A DNA stretch of 58,040 bases from Amycolatopsis orientalis DSM 43388 (GTDB lineage Bacteria; Actinomycetota; Actinomycetes; Mycobacteriales; Pseudonocardiaceae): contig NZ_ASXG01000192.1 of the NCBI RefSeq assembly GCF_000411975.1, positions 1-58,040 on the forward strand, read 5' to 3'. Shown one piece after another: positions 50,699 through 58,040 of this stretch. The stretch's first letter is position 1. The number at the start of each line of letters is the position of its first letter. A program made the translations under genes and the position numbers. The notes beneath the pieces were generated by a model. That model ran no database searches. It was not told where the DNA came from and saw nothing but the letters and a program-made list of their open reading frames with translations.

Positions 50699-53600
50699 TC
50701 AAGCGAGCGCGTCGTCCAACGCCTTGGTGATCCTCTTCAACGACACCGGATGCGCCGTCCCCAGGGTCTGCGCGAAGAAGCTCACCCGAAGCTCCTCGAT
50801 CATCCACCGCACCTCCGCCAGCGCGGGCGAAGACGTCCCCGGCGGCAACGCGGCCATCGCGTCCTCGTACTCCTTCGTGATCCACGCGACGTCCGCCATC
50901 CGCTGCAGGTCTCGCGTCTGTTCCAGCGGCAGTTTCTCCAGCCGCCGCTCGATGCCGCGCAAGTACCGGACCACGTTCGGCAGTCGGTCGGCGCCCGTCT
51001 CCGTCACGAAGCCCGCGTGGACCAGGCCGTCGAGTTGGCGCCGGATGTCCGCGAGGGACTCGGCCGGGCCGCGGGTGTCCGCCAGGCGCGTTTCGACGTC
51101 GATGGCCGCGCGCAGGATCCGCTCGACCTCCGTCAGCACCTCCAGCACCTTCGGGTTCAACCCCGCCCGCACCTTCTCCAGCAGCGCGGCGAACCCCGCC
51201 TCGTCCCAGGCCGGGCCGCCGGCCGCGGCCATCAGTGCGTCCACCGCGCAGTCGACGCAGTCCTCCAGCAGGCCCGCGACGCTGCCGTGCGGGTTGCGGT
51301 TCAGCACGAGCTTCGAGGAATTCGACAGCGACCGCGTAATGAACTTCATCGGCGAGTTCAGGTTCAGCCGCAGCATCCGCCGCGTGCCGGCCCACATCGC
51401 GTGTTGCTGTTCGGCCGGGGTGTCGAGCAGCCGCACGGCCACCGACTTGCCCTCGTCGACCAGCGCCGGATACGCCTTCACGTCGTGCCCTCGGCGGGTC
51501 GAGGCGAACACCTTCGGCAGCTCTCCGAACGACGGCTGCACCAGGCCGGCCTTCTCGATGCTGTTGGCCGCCTTGGAAATCGTCTCCCGGACCCGCGGCG
51601 CGAGCCGGCGCTTCAGCTCGTCCAGGTCCTTGCCCTCGGCCACTCGCTTGCCGCGCTCGTCCACCACGCGGAAGGTCATCCGGAGGTGATCCGGCACCGC
51701 GGAAAGGTCCCACGCCGAACGCGGGATGTCGATGCCGCGCATCGCGTGCAGTTCGTCGCCCAGGATGTCGAGCAGCGGACCGTCCGAAGGGGACATTCGC
51801 GTCAACGCGTCGGCCGCCGTGTCCGGAGCGGGAACGAAGTTGCGCCGCAACGTTTTCGGCAGCGATTTGATCAGCTGCGTCACCAGTTCGCCGCGCAGGC
51901 CGGGCACCTGCCAGTCGAAACCGTCCGGCGTCACCTGGTTCAGCACCGGCAGCGGGATGTGCACGGTCACGCCGTCGGCGCCGGCGCCGGGCTCGAACTG
52001 GTAGGTCAGCTTGAAGACGTGCGTGCCCTGCGTCCACGAGTCCGGGTAGTCCGATTCGCGGACCGCGCCCGCGACCTCGTTGATGAGCATGGACTTCTCG
52101 AACGACAGCAGGTCCGGATCGGTCCGCCGCGCCTTCTTCCACCAGCTGTCGAAATGCCGCACGGACACGACGTCCTCGGGCACCCGCGCGTCGTAGAACT
52201 CGAACAGCGTCTGGTCGTCCACCAGGATGTCCCGCCGCCGCGCGCGGTTCTCCAGGTCCTCGACCTCGTCCAGCAGCGCGCGGTTCTCGGCGAAGAACCG
52301 GTGGTTGGTGTGCCAGTCGCCCTCGACCAGCGCGTGCCGGATGAACAGCTCGCGCGAGACCTCCGGGTCGATCCGGCCGTAGTTCACCCGCCGGTCGGCG
52401 ACCAGCGGCACGCCGTACAGCGTCACCTTCTCGGTCGCCATCACCGCGCCCTGTTTGCGCTCCCAGTGCGGCTCCGAATACGACCGTTTCACGACGTGCT
52501 GCGCGAGCGGTTCGACCCAGTCCGGCTCGATCCGCGCGTTGACCCGGCCCCACAGCCGCGACGTCTCCACCAGTTCGGCGGACATCACCCAGCGCGGCTG
52601 CTTCTTGAACAGGGCCGAACCGGGGAACACCGCGAAGCGGGCCCCGCGTGCGCCGAGGTAGTCGCCCTTGGCCGGGTCCTTGAGCCCGATGTGCGAGAGC
52701 AGCCCGGAAATCAGGGCCGTGTGCACCCGCTGCGGATCTGCGGGCGTGGTGCTGAGCGTGATGCCGAGCGGTTTGGCGAGCTGGCGCAGCTGCCCGAAGA
52801 TGTCCTGCCACTCGCGGATCCGCAGGTAGTTCAGGTACTCGGCGCGGCACATCCGACGGAACTGGTTGCCGGTCAATGTCTTCTGCTGTTCGCTGACGTA
52901 CTCCCACAGCTTGAGGTAGGAGAGGAAGTCCGACGTCGGATCGGCGAACCGGGCGTGCTGCGCGTCGGCGGCCTGCTGCTTTTCCGCCGGCCGTTCGCGC
53001 GGGTCCTGAATGGACAGTGCGGCGGCGATGATCATCACCTCGCGCACGCAGCCGTTCCGCGCGGCCTCCAGCACCATCCGGCCCATCCGCGGGTCCACCG
53101 GCAGCAGCGCGAGCTTGCGGCCGACCTCGGTGAGCTTCGAGGAAACGCCCTGCTCGAACGCGCCGAGTTCCTGCAGCAGCTGCACGCCGTCGGTGACCTG
53201 GCGGCGATCGGGCGGCTCCACGAACGGGAACGCGGCCATGTCGCCGAGGCCGAGCGACGTCATCTGCAGGATGACCGACGCCAGGTTCGTCCGCAGGATC
53301 TCCGGATCGGTGAACTCCGGCCGCGACTCGAAGTCCTCCTCGGAGTACAGCCGGATGCAGATGCCGTCCGAGGTCCGCCCGCACCGGCCCTTGCGCTGGT
53401 TCGCCGACGCCTGCGAGATCGCCTCGATCGGCAGCCGCTGCACCTTCGTGCGATGGCTGTACCGCGAAATGCGCGCGGTGCCCGGGTCGATCACGTACTT
53501 GATGCCGGGCACGGTCAGCGACGTCTCGGCGACGTTCGTGGCCAGCACGATCCGCCGTCCGGTGTGCCGCTGGAAGACGCGGTGCTGATCAGCCGCGGAC

Positions 53601-54574
53601 AGCCGCGCGTACAGCGGCAGCACCTCGGTGTTGCGCAGTTCCAGCCGGTTCAGCACGTCCGCGGTGTCGCGGATCTCGCGTTCGCCGGAGAGGAACACGA
53701 GGATGTCGCCGGGGCCCTCGCCGGACAGCTCCTGGACCGCCTCGGCGATCGCCTGCGTCTGGTCGCGGTCCGGATCGCCCTCGGGGTCGTCCGGGTCCAC
53801 GAGCGGGCGGTAGCGCACCTCGACCGGGTAGGTCCGGCCGGAGACCTCGACGATCGGCGCGTCGTCGAAATGCCGTGAGAACCGCTCCGGGTCGATGGTC
53901 GCCGAGGTGATGATCACCTTCAGGTCGGGACGGCGCGGCAGCAGCTGCTTGAGGTAGCCGAGGATGAAGTCGATGTTGAGGCTGCGCTCGTGCGCCTCGT
54001 CGATGATCAGCGTGTCGTACTGGCGCAGCATCCGGTCGGTCTGGATCTCGGCCAGCAGGATGCCGTCGGTCATCAGCTTGACCAGGGTGTCCTGGCCGGA
54101 CTGGTCGGTGAACCGGACCTTGTAGCCGACGGTGTCGCCCAGTTCGGTCTTCAGCTCGCTGGCGATCCGGTCGGCGACCGTGCGCGCGGCGAGCCGGCGC
54201 GGCTGGGTGTGCCCGATCTGCCCGCGCACGCCGCGGCCCAGCTCGAGGCAGATCTTCGGCAGCTGCGTGGTCTTGCCCGACCCGGTCTCCCCCGCGACGA
54301 TCACCACCTGGTGCTCGCGGATCGCGTCGCCGATCTCGTCCTTCAGCCTGCTGACCGGCAGCTCGGCGGGGTACTCGATCTTCGGCACGCTTTCGCGGCG
54401 CTGCTGCACGCGCAGCAGCGCCGTTTCGACGTCGGCGGCGATGCGCTCAGCCGTCTGCTGCTTGTCGCGAGCCCGGCGCGCGCCGTCGAGACGACGGCGG
54501 AGCCGGTGCTCGTCGCGCAGCATCAATTCGGGCAGCTGGGCGCGCAGCTCTGCGAGGGGAGATGGAGTGGACAT
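50699..54574 (-). CDS. hrpA: ATP-dependent RNA helicase HrpA
   Basis: 1291-aa DEAH-box helicase. It has Walker A GETGSGKTTQ (95-104), DEAH 192-195, SAT motif (VIITSATIDPERFS), motif VI QRKGRCGRTSDG, then the winged-helix/ratchet and OB-fold (LSHIGLKDPAKGDYLGARGA, FAVFPGSALFKKQPRWVMSA) and the long HrpA-specific C-terminus (DUF3418-type). The length equals that of E. coli HrpA (1300). Such helicases unwind RNA in translation stress and mRNA processing. It is transcribed alone or after the antiporter gene, 75 bp upstream. Confidence 0.96.
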   Translation of the reverse strand: MSTPSPLAELRAQLPELMLRDEHRLRRRLDGARRARDKQQTAERIAADVETALLRVQQRRESVPKIEYPAELPVSRLKDEIGDAIREHQVVIVAGETGSGKTTQLPKICLELGRGVRGQIGHTQPRRLAARTVADRIASELKTELGDTVGYKVRFTDQSGQDTLVKLMTDGILLAEIQTDRMLRQYDTLIIDEAHERSLNIDFILGYLKQLLPRRPDLKVIITSATIDPERFSRHFDDAPIVEVSGRTYPVEVRYRPLVDPDDPEGDPDRDQTQAIAEAVQELSGEGPGDILVFLSGEREIRDTADVLNRLELRNTEVLPLYARLSAADQHRVFQRHTGRRIVLATNVAETSLTVPGIKYVIDPGTARISRYSHRTKVQRLPIEAISQASANQRKGRCGRTSDGICIRLYSEEDFESRPEFTDPEILRTNLASVILQMTSLGLGDMAAFPFVEPPDRRQVTDGVQLLQELGAFEQGVSSKLTEVGRKLALLPVDPRMGRMVLEAARNGCVREVMIIAAALSIQDPRERPAEKQQAADAQHARFADPTSDFLSYLKLWEYVSEQQKTLTGNQFRRMCRAEYLNYLRIREWQDIFGQLRQLAKPLGITLSTTPADPQRVHTALISGLLSHIGLKDPAKGDYLGARGARFAVFPGSALFKKQPRWVMSAELVETSRLWGRVNARIEPDWVEPLAQHVVKRSYSEPHWERKQGAVMATEKVTLYGVPLVADRRVNYGRIDPEVSRELFIRHALVEGDWHTNHRFFAENRALLDEVEDLENRARRRDILVDDQTLFEFYDARVPEDVVSVRHFDSWWKKARRTDPDLLSFEKSMLINEVAGAVRESDYPDSWTQGTHVFKLTYQFEPGAGADGVTVHIPLPVLNQVTPDGFDWQVPGLRGELVTQLIKSLPKTLRRNFVPAPDTAADALTRMSPSDGPLLDILGDELHAMRGIDIPRSAWDLSAVPDHLRMTFRVVDERGKRVAEGKDLDELKRRLAPRVRETISKAANSIEKAGLVQPSFGELPKVFASTRRGHDVKAYPALVDEGKSVAVRLLDTPAEQQHAMWAGTRRMLRLNLNSPMKFITRSLSNSSKLVLNRNPHGSVAGLLEDCVDCAVDALMAAAGGPAWDEAGFAALLEKVRAGLNPKVLEVLTEVERILRAAIDVETRLADTRGPAESLADIRRQLDGLVHAGFVTETGADRLPNVVRYLRGIERRLEKLPLEQTRDLQRMADVAWITKEYEDAMAALPPGTSSPALAEVRWMIEELRVSFFAQTLGTAHPVSLKRITKALDDALA

Positions 54575-54649
54575 ACTTGGGCCAAGGATAGCCGTGCGTG
54601 ACCGTCGTGGCTTCCGAATATGCCGCGAGCGACAGCCCGGCGCCCCGGC

Positions 54650-55843
54650 TCACGGCACCGGGGCCGGGCGCGGCGGCACGAGCTTGGCCGGGAGCAGCCA
54701 GGTCAGCCGGTCCGAGCGGAGCACGGCGAGCGGGCCGATCACGGCCAGGAGCAGCACGTACCCGGCGACGAACGGGGCGACCCGCGAGTCCAGCCCGGCC
54801 GCGGTCGCCATCGCCGCCAGGACCAGCGAGAACTCGCCCCGGGTGAGCACGGTCAGGCCGATGTTCACGCCTTCTTGCCGGTCGAAGCCGTGCAGCCGGG
54901 CGGCGAACGCCCCGGCGGCGAGATTGAGCACCAGCGTCAGCGCGACCGCGGCGAGCACCGGGAGGACGACCGTGCCGACCGCGCCCGGGTCGATCGACAG
55001 CCCGAAGATGAAGAAGAACAACGCGCCGAACGCGTCCCGCAGCGGCAGCACCAGCTTGTGCACCCGCGGCGCGACCTGGGAATTGCCCAGCATCATGCCG
55101 ACCATGAACGCGCCGATCGCGTCGGACACGCCGACCTCCTCGGCCACCGCGGCGCCGAGCACGGCCACGCCGACGAAGCAGACGGTGAGCAGTTCGTCGT
55201 CCGCCGAACCGAACAGCCGCGACACCAGCCGTCCGCCCCACCGGGCCAGCGCGGCGAGCACGAGCAGGAAGCCGAACGCCTTGCCGAAGTCGGCGAGGGC
55301 CGCGCCGAACCCGTCCGCGCCGCTGAGCACCGGCTGCAGCAGCGCGAGATACAGCGCGAGGAAGAGGTCTTCCAGCACGATGATGCCCATGATAAGGCGG
55401 GATTCCCGGTTGTTCATCCGCCGGGTTTCCAGGAGCAGCTTGGTGACGATGGCCGAGGACGAGATGCCGAGCGCGCCGGCGATCACCAGCGCCTCGCGCG
55501 TGCCCCAGCCGAGTGCGAAGCCGAACGCGAGCCCGCCGCCGATGTTCAGCACCAGGTACGCGAGCCCCGCGCCGGCGAGTCTGGCGCCGCCGCGGGCGAG
55601 GTCGTCGAGGGAGAACTCCAGTCCGAGATAGAACAGCAGGAACACGAGACCGAGCCCGGCCAGGACGCCGAACTCGGCCGGATCGTCCACAAGGGACAGA
55701 CCGGGGGTGTGCGGGCCGAAGACGAAACCAGCCAGCATGAACAGGGGGATCGTGGGCAGCCCGATCCGGGCGCCGACGCGGGCGAGGGCGCCGGCGGCGA
55801 GAAACGCGCCGCCGACGGCCAGCAAAGCATGACCGTTGCTCAT
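54650..55843 (-). CDS. CPA2-family cation/proton antiporter
   Basis: 397 aa with about 12 membrane helices, Na+/H+ exchanger domain of the KefB/KhtU type. It has LFYLGLEFSLDDLARGG, the GALGISSSAIVTKLL segment, VSDAIGAFMVGMMLGNS (helix 5-6 Asp) and FGALFFFIFGLSIDPGAVG. The protein ends after the membrane domain and has no TrkA-N/C regulatory tail. A small exported-protein gene lies 9 bp upstream in the position often held by a regulatory subunit. Probably exports K+ or Na+ in exchange for H+. Confidence 0.9.
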   Translation of the reverse strand: MSNGHALLAVGGAFLAAGALARVGARIGLPTIPLFMLAGFVFGPHTPGLSLVDDPAEFGVLAGLGLVFLLFYLGLEFSLDDLARGGARLAGAGLAYLVLNIGGGLAFGFALGWGTREALVIAGALGISSSAIVTKLLLETRRMNNRESRLIMGIIVLEDLFLALYLALLQPVLSGADGFGAALADFGKAFGFLLVLAALARWGGRLVSRLFGSADDELLTVCFVGVAVLGAAVAEEVGVSDAIGAFMVGMMLGNSQVAPRVHKLVLPLRDAFGALFFFIFGLSIDPGAVGTVVLPVLAAVALTLVLNLAAGAFAARLHGFDRQEGVNIGLTVLTRGEFSLVLAAMATAAGLDSRVAPFVAGYVLLLAVIGPLAVLRSDRLTWLLPAKLVPPRPAPVP

Positions 55844-55852
55844 GAAATCCTC

Positions 55853-56200
55853 TTAGGAGCCGGGTACCGGGGAAACGAGTACTCGGCAACCGGGCGGGGC
55901 CCGCGCCGCGGCGGGCGTGGGCGCGCGGTCCAGCTCGACCGCGGGCGCGGCGGAAAACGGGACGGTGCACCAGTCCGGCCGGGCGAGGCGGATCTCGCCC
56001 GGGGCGTCGGCGAGCGGCAGCGGGTGCGCGGCGACGAGATACGGGCCCTGCTCCTGGACCAGGGCGGGTTCGGGATCGAGCGGCCGCGGACCCGCCGGTC
56101 CCGGGCCGGGGACGGCCACGCCGAGCAGGAGCAGCACGGCAAGCAGCAGGCTGAGGATGGACCGGTGCCGCGGCGCGGAAGCGGCGGCAGCAGTCGTCAT
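55853..56200 (-). CDS. small secreted or membrane-anchored protein, unknown
   Basis: 115 aa. A basic start (RHRS) is followed by a hydrophobic segment at 14-32 (ILSLLLAVLLLLGVAVPG), then a Pro-rich domain with a pair of Cys (WCTVPF, PGCRVLV). No family recognised. The ATG follows a purine-poor leader; a possible -10 TAAACT lies 15-20 nt upstream on the minus strand. Close coupling to the antiporter gene suggests a shared role, which is speculative. Confidence 0.6.
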   Translation of the reverse strand: MTTAAAASAPRHRSILSLLLAVLLLLGVAVPGPGPAGPRPLDPEPALVQEQGPYLVAAHPLPLADAPGEIRLARPDWCTVPFSAAPAVELDRAPTPAAARAPPGCRVLVSPVPGS

Positions 56201-56252
56201 CTCAGCACGAGTTTACCATGTCTTTAAGGTGCGCCGGGGCGCTCCGCTTTGA

Positions 56253-56327
56253 GTCCACAATAGACAGAGCGCTGGGCTCTCGCGCTTCCGTCCGCCCGCA
56301 GGCGATTCCTCTTTGTCCATAGTGGAC
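56253..56327. promoter_or_regulatory. paired GTCCA-N3-TGGAC-like sites upstream of chitosanase
   Basis: GTCCATAGTGGAC (56315-56327) is a perfect inverted repeat; GTCCACAATAGAC (56253-56265) is a one-mismatch copy 62 bp to the left. Both lie in the divergent spacer before the chitosanase gene. The spacing is about six helical turns, compatible with a looping repressor. Also similar to the palindrome at 25781. Confidence 0.4.
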
Positions 56328-56479
56328 TTGCCTGGTTCACATCCGTGAAACCTCGGCGAATCCCTTGCCTCGCCACTTCACGCTCGGTTATCGTGGCGCT
56401 ACGCCGCAGCAGTATCCGGAACCGGTTCATTCGCCGGTCCGGCCGCCTTGCCCACGTACCGCGGAAAGGGATCCCCCTC

Positions 56480-57337
56480 ATGCGCAAGACGATGCGGCCC
56501 ACGCTGGTCGCCGGTCTCACGGCCGCCTCGGCCCTCGCTCTCGTCCTCAGCACTCCAGCTCTCTCAGCCGCCGCCGCGACCGCCCCGCTCGCCTCCTCGG
56601 CAGTGTCTTCCGCTGTGCTGGGTTCCGGCGGCGACCTCGCGTCTCCGGAGAAGAAGGAGATCGCGATGCAGCTGGTGTCGAGCGCGGAAAACTCCTCGCT
56701 CGACTGGAAGAAGCAGTATTCCTACATCGAGGACATCGGCGACGGACGCGGCTACACCGCGGGCATCATCGGGTTCTGCTCCGGCACCGGCGACATGCTC
56801 GAACTGGTGCGGGCCTACACCAAAGCCGTGCCGGACAACCCGCTGGCGAAGTTCCTGCCCGCGCTGGAGAAAGTCAACGGCTCCGATTCGCACGAAGGTC
56901 TCGGCTCGGCCTTCGAGAGCGCGTGGAAGCAGGCCGCGGCCACCGAGGAATTCCAGGCCGCGCAGAACAGCGAACGCGACCGAGTGTACTTCGATCCGGC
57001 AGTGAACCAAGGCAAATCCGACGGTCTCGGCGCGCTCGGCCAGTTCATTTACTACGACGCCATCGTCATGCACGGCACCGGCACGAGCGCCGACAGCTTC
57101 GGCGGCATCCGCGACGCCGCGCTGTCGAAGGCGAAGCCGCCCGCACAGGGCGGTGACGAAACCGCGTACCTCAAAGCGTTCCTCGACGCGCGCAAGGTGG
57201 TCATGAAGAAGGAGGAGGCGCATGCGGACACTTCCCGCGTCGACACCGAGCAACTGGTGTTCCTCAACGACGGCAACCTCGATCTGCACACGCCGCTGAA
57301 GTGGAAGGTCTACGGCGACCCGTACGAGATCAACTGA
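56480..57337 (+). CDS. csn: GH46 chitosanase, secreted
   Basis: 285 aa. The signal peptide is 1-33 (MRKTMRPTLVAGLTAASALA, ending SAAAA). The mature part is glycoside hydrolase family 46: VSSAENSSLDW with the catalytic acid Glu70, and IEDIGDGRGYTAGIIGFCSG with Asp88, spaced 18 residues as Glu22/Asp40 in Streptomyces N174 chitosanase. It hydrolyses beta-1,4 links of chitosan outside the cell. ATG 56480 has GGAAAGGG upstream. The gene overlaps the transpeptidase frame at its 3' end. Confidence 0.95.
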   Translation: MRKTMRPTLVAGLTAASALALVLSTPALSAAAATAPLASSAVSSAVLGSGGDLASPEKKEIAMQLVSSAENSSLDWKKQYSYIEDIGDGRGYTAGIIGFCSGTGDMLELVRAYTKAVPDNPLAKFLPALEKVNGSDSHEGLGSAFESAWKQAAATEEFQAAQNSERDRVYFDPAVNQGKSDGLGALGQFIYYDAIVMHGTGTSADSFGGIRDAALSKAKPPAQGGDETAYLKAFLDARKVVMKKEEAHADTSRVDTEQLVFLNDGNLDLHTPLKWKVYGDPYEIN

Positions 57338-57885
57338 ACCCGCAACAGATTCTCGCGGTCACCACGCACCACGCGTCCGCGTGGGACCTCGACGGCGACC
57401 GCTGGGTACGGGCGCTCGGTCCGTACCCAGCGGAAGTCGGCGCGCAAGGAATCGGCATCGCACGCGAAGGACTTTCCCGTACCCCGGCCGGAACCTGGCC
57501 GCTCACCGAGGCCTTCGGCATCGCGCCGAATCCCGGCACCCGGCTCCCCTATCGGCAAGTGACCACTTCGGACTGGTGGGTGTCCGATGTGCACTCCCCG
57601 CGGTACAACACGCACTACCGGGGCGCCGCGGGGCCGTTCGACGAAACCGCCGGAGAAAACCTCGGCGCCGCAGGCCCGGCGTACACGCACGCGGTGGTGA
57701 TCGACTACAACCGCTCGCCGGTCGTGCCCGGTGCTGGTTCGGCGTTCTTCCTGCACGTGGCCACCGGCGGACCGACCGCGGGCTGCGTCGCGCTGGCCCT
57801 CGACGATCTCCTCGCCGTCCTGCGCTGGCTCGACCCCGCGCGGGAGCCGGTCATCGCACTAACTGCTCGGCCGTCCGCGTGTTGA
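57301..57885 (+). CDS. L,D-transpeptidase family protein lacking a signal peptide
   Basis: At most 194 aa. The YkuD-like C-terminal core is intact: FFLHVATGGPTAGCVAL with His152 and Cys162, plus NPGTRLPYRQVTTSDWWVSD and VVIDYNRSPVVPGAGS. Related proteins are exported, but here the frame begins inside the chitosanase gene (GTG 57301, 37 bp overlap) and no signal or membrane segment precedes the domain. It may be a 5'-truncated gene joined to csn by deletion, or be translated by coupling and inactive outside the cell. Its 3' end overlaps the converging PHP gene by 35 bp. Confidence 0.72.
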   Translation: MEGLRRPVRDQLNPQQILAVTTHHASAWDLDGDRWVRALGPYPAEVGAQGIGIAREGLSRTPAGTWPLTEAFGIAPNPGTRLPYRQVTTSDWWVSDVHSPRYNTHYRGAAGPFDETAGENLGAAGPAYTHAVVIDYNRSPVVPGAGSAFFLHVATGGPTAGCVALALDDLLAVLRWLDPAREPVIALTARPSAC

Positions 57886-58040
57886 TGACCCGGTCCGGGC
57901 CGATGCCCGCCTTTTCGGCGCGCTCGCAGCCGTAACTCTGCCAGTCGAGCTGGCCGGGTGCGTGCGCGTCGCTGTCGATCGCGAACTCGCAGCCCAGCTC
58001 GACCGCCTGGCGCAGCAGCCGCATCGGCGGGTCGAGCCGG
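57851..58040 (-). CDS. PHP-domain metal-dependent hydrolase, C-terminal part (partial)
   Basis: The minus strand reads DPPMRLLRQAVELGCEFAID, then SDAHAPGQLDWQSYGCERAE, KAGIGPDRVINTRTAEQLVR and stop at 57851. SDAHAPGQLDW is the final metal-binding motif of PHP phosphoesterases related to histidinol phosphatase and the PolX C-terminus. The gene continues beyond the window, so only the last 62 residues are seen. Which PHP enzyme it is cannot be told. Confidence 0.82.
   Translation of the reverse strand, partial: RLDPPMRLLRQAVELGCEFAIDSDAHAPGQLDWQSYGCERAEKAGIGPDRVINTRTAEQLVR

Noticed and set aside
50750..53878. A 1042-codon frame opposite hrpA
   Set aside because: hrpA on the other strand has every helicase motif; this frame is its antisense shadow.

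Overview
The window is chromosomal DNA from a high-GC actinomycete. The gene set (F420 biosynthesis fbiC, valine dehydrogenase, a DUF5302 protein, many TetR, PaaX and PucR regulators) and the 16S leader fit Amycolatopsis or a close pseudonocardial relative. The genus is inferred from gene content and recalled protein similarity, not from a search. It opens inside the 5' end of a 16S rRNA gene on the minus strand and ends inside a PHP-domain gene on the minus strand. I saw no tRNA, CRISPR array or prophage.

Region by region: 1-1.2 kb holds the rrn leader and two decayed gene remnants. 1.2-2.8 kb is an alpha/beta hydrolase with a YdfG-type dehydrogenase. 2.8-4.6 kb is a palindromic repeat and a lone IS1634-like transposase with a changed catalytic residue. 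4.7-7.3 kb is fbiC. 7.3-18 kb is a run of mostly divergent regulator/enzyme pairs: a PucR regulator, a frameshifted esterase, a monooxygenase facing a GntR-TetR hybrid regulator, a secreted LVIVD protein facing a peptide-binding lipoprotein, and a LysR regulator facing a PRISE-type reductase. 18-27.8 kb holds a secreted subtilase-fold peptidase, MFS and GNAT genes, lpdA, a PlsC-type acyltransferase, a proline iminopeptidase fused to an F420-dependent Ddn domain, and a two-component system.

27.8-28.8 kb is non-coding, C-rich and tandemly repeated. 28.8-32.7 kb is a translationally coupled operon of an APC permease, davA and davB, the 5-aminovalerate route of lysine breakdown, with a TetR gene behind it. 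33.7-36.1 kb is a second TetR/hydrolase pair and two small genes. 36.3-42 kb is amino-acid catabolism: valine dehydrogenase, then paaX-kynA-kynU (tryptophan to anthranilate) facing an SDR/enoyl-CoA hydratase pair. 42-44.9 kb is a five-gene minus-strand run (YCII, YHS-like, SDR, histidine phosphatase, SMP-30). 45.3-58 kb holds an XRE regulator, an ABC ATPase remnant, an acyl-CoA synthetase, an actinobacterial PolA-like polymerase, a small membrane/zinc-motif protein, hrpA, a CPA2 antiporter, a GH46 chitosanase and an L,D-transpeptidase without a signal peptide.

Two families of intergenic palindromic repeats run through the window. One is about 113 bp (two copies, opposite orientation) and the other about 55 bp (three copies). 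Both differ between copies by paired, stem-preserving substitutions. With the 56-bp tandem repeats they are the main structure not explained by genes. Window-wide themes are catabolism of lysine, tryptophan and valine under local regulators, and F420: its deazaflavin is made by fbiC and probably used by the Ddn domain 17 kb away.
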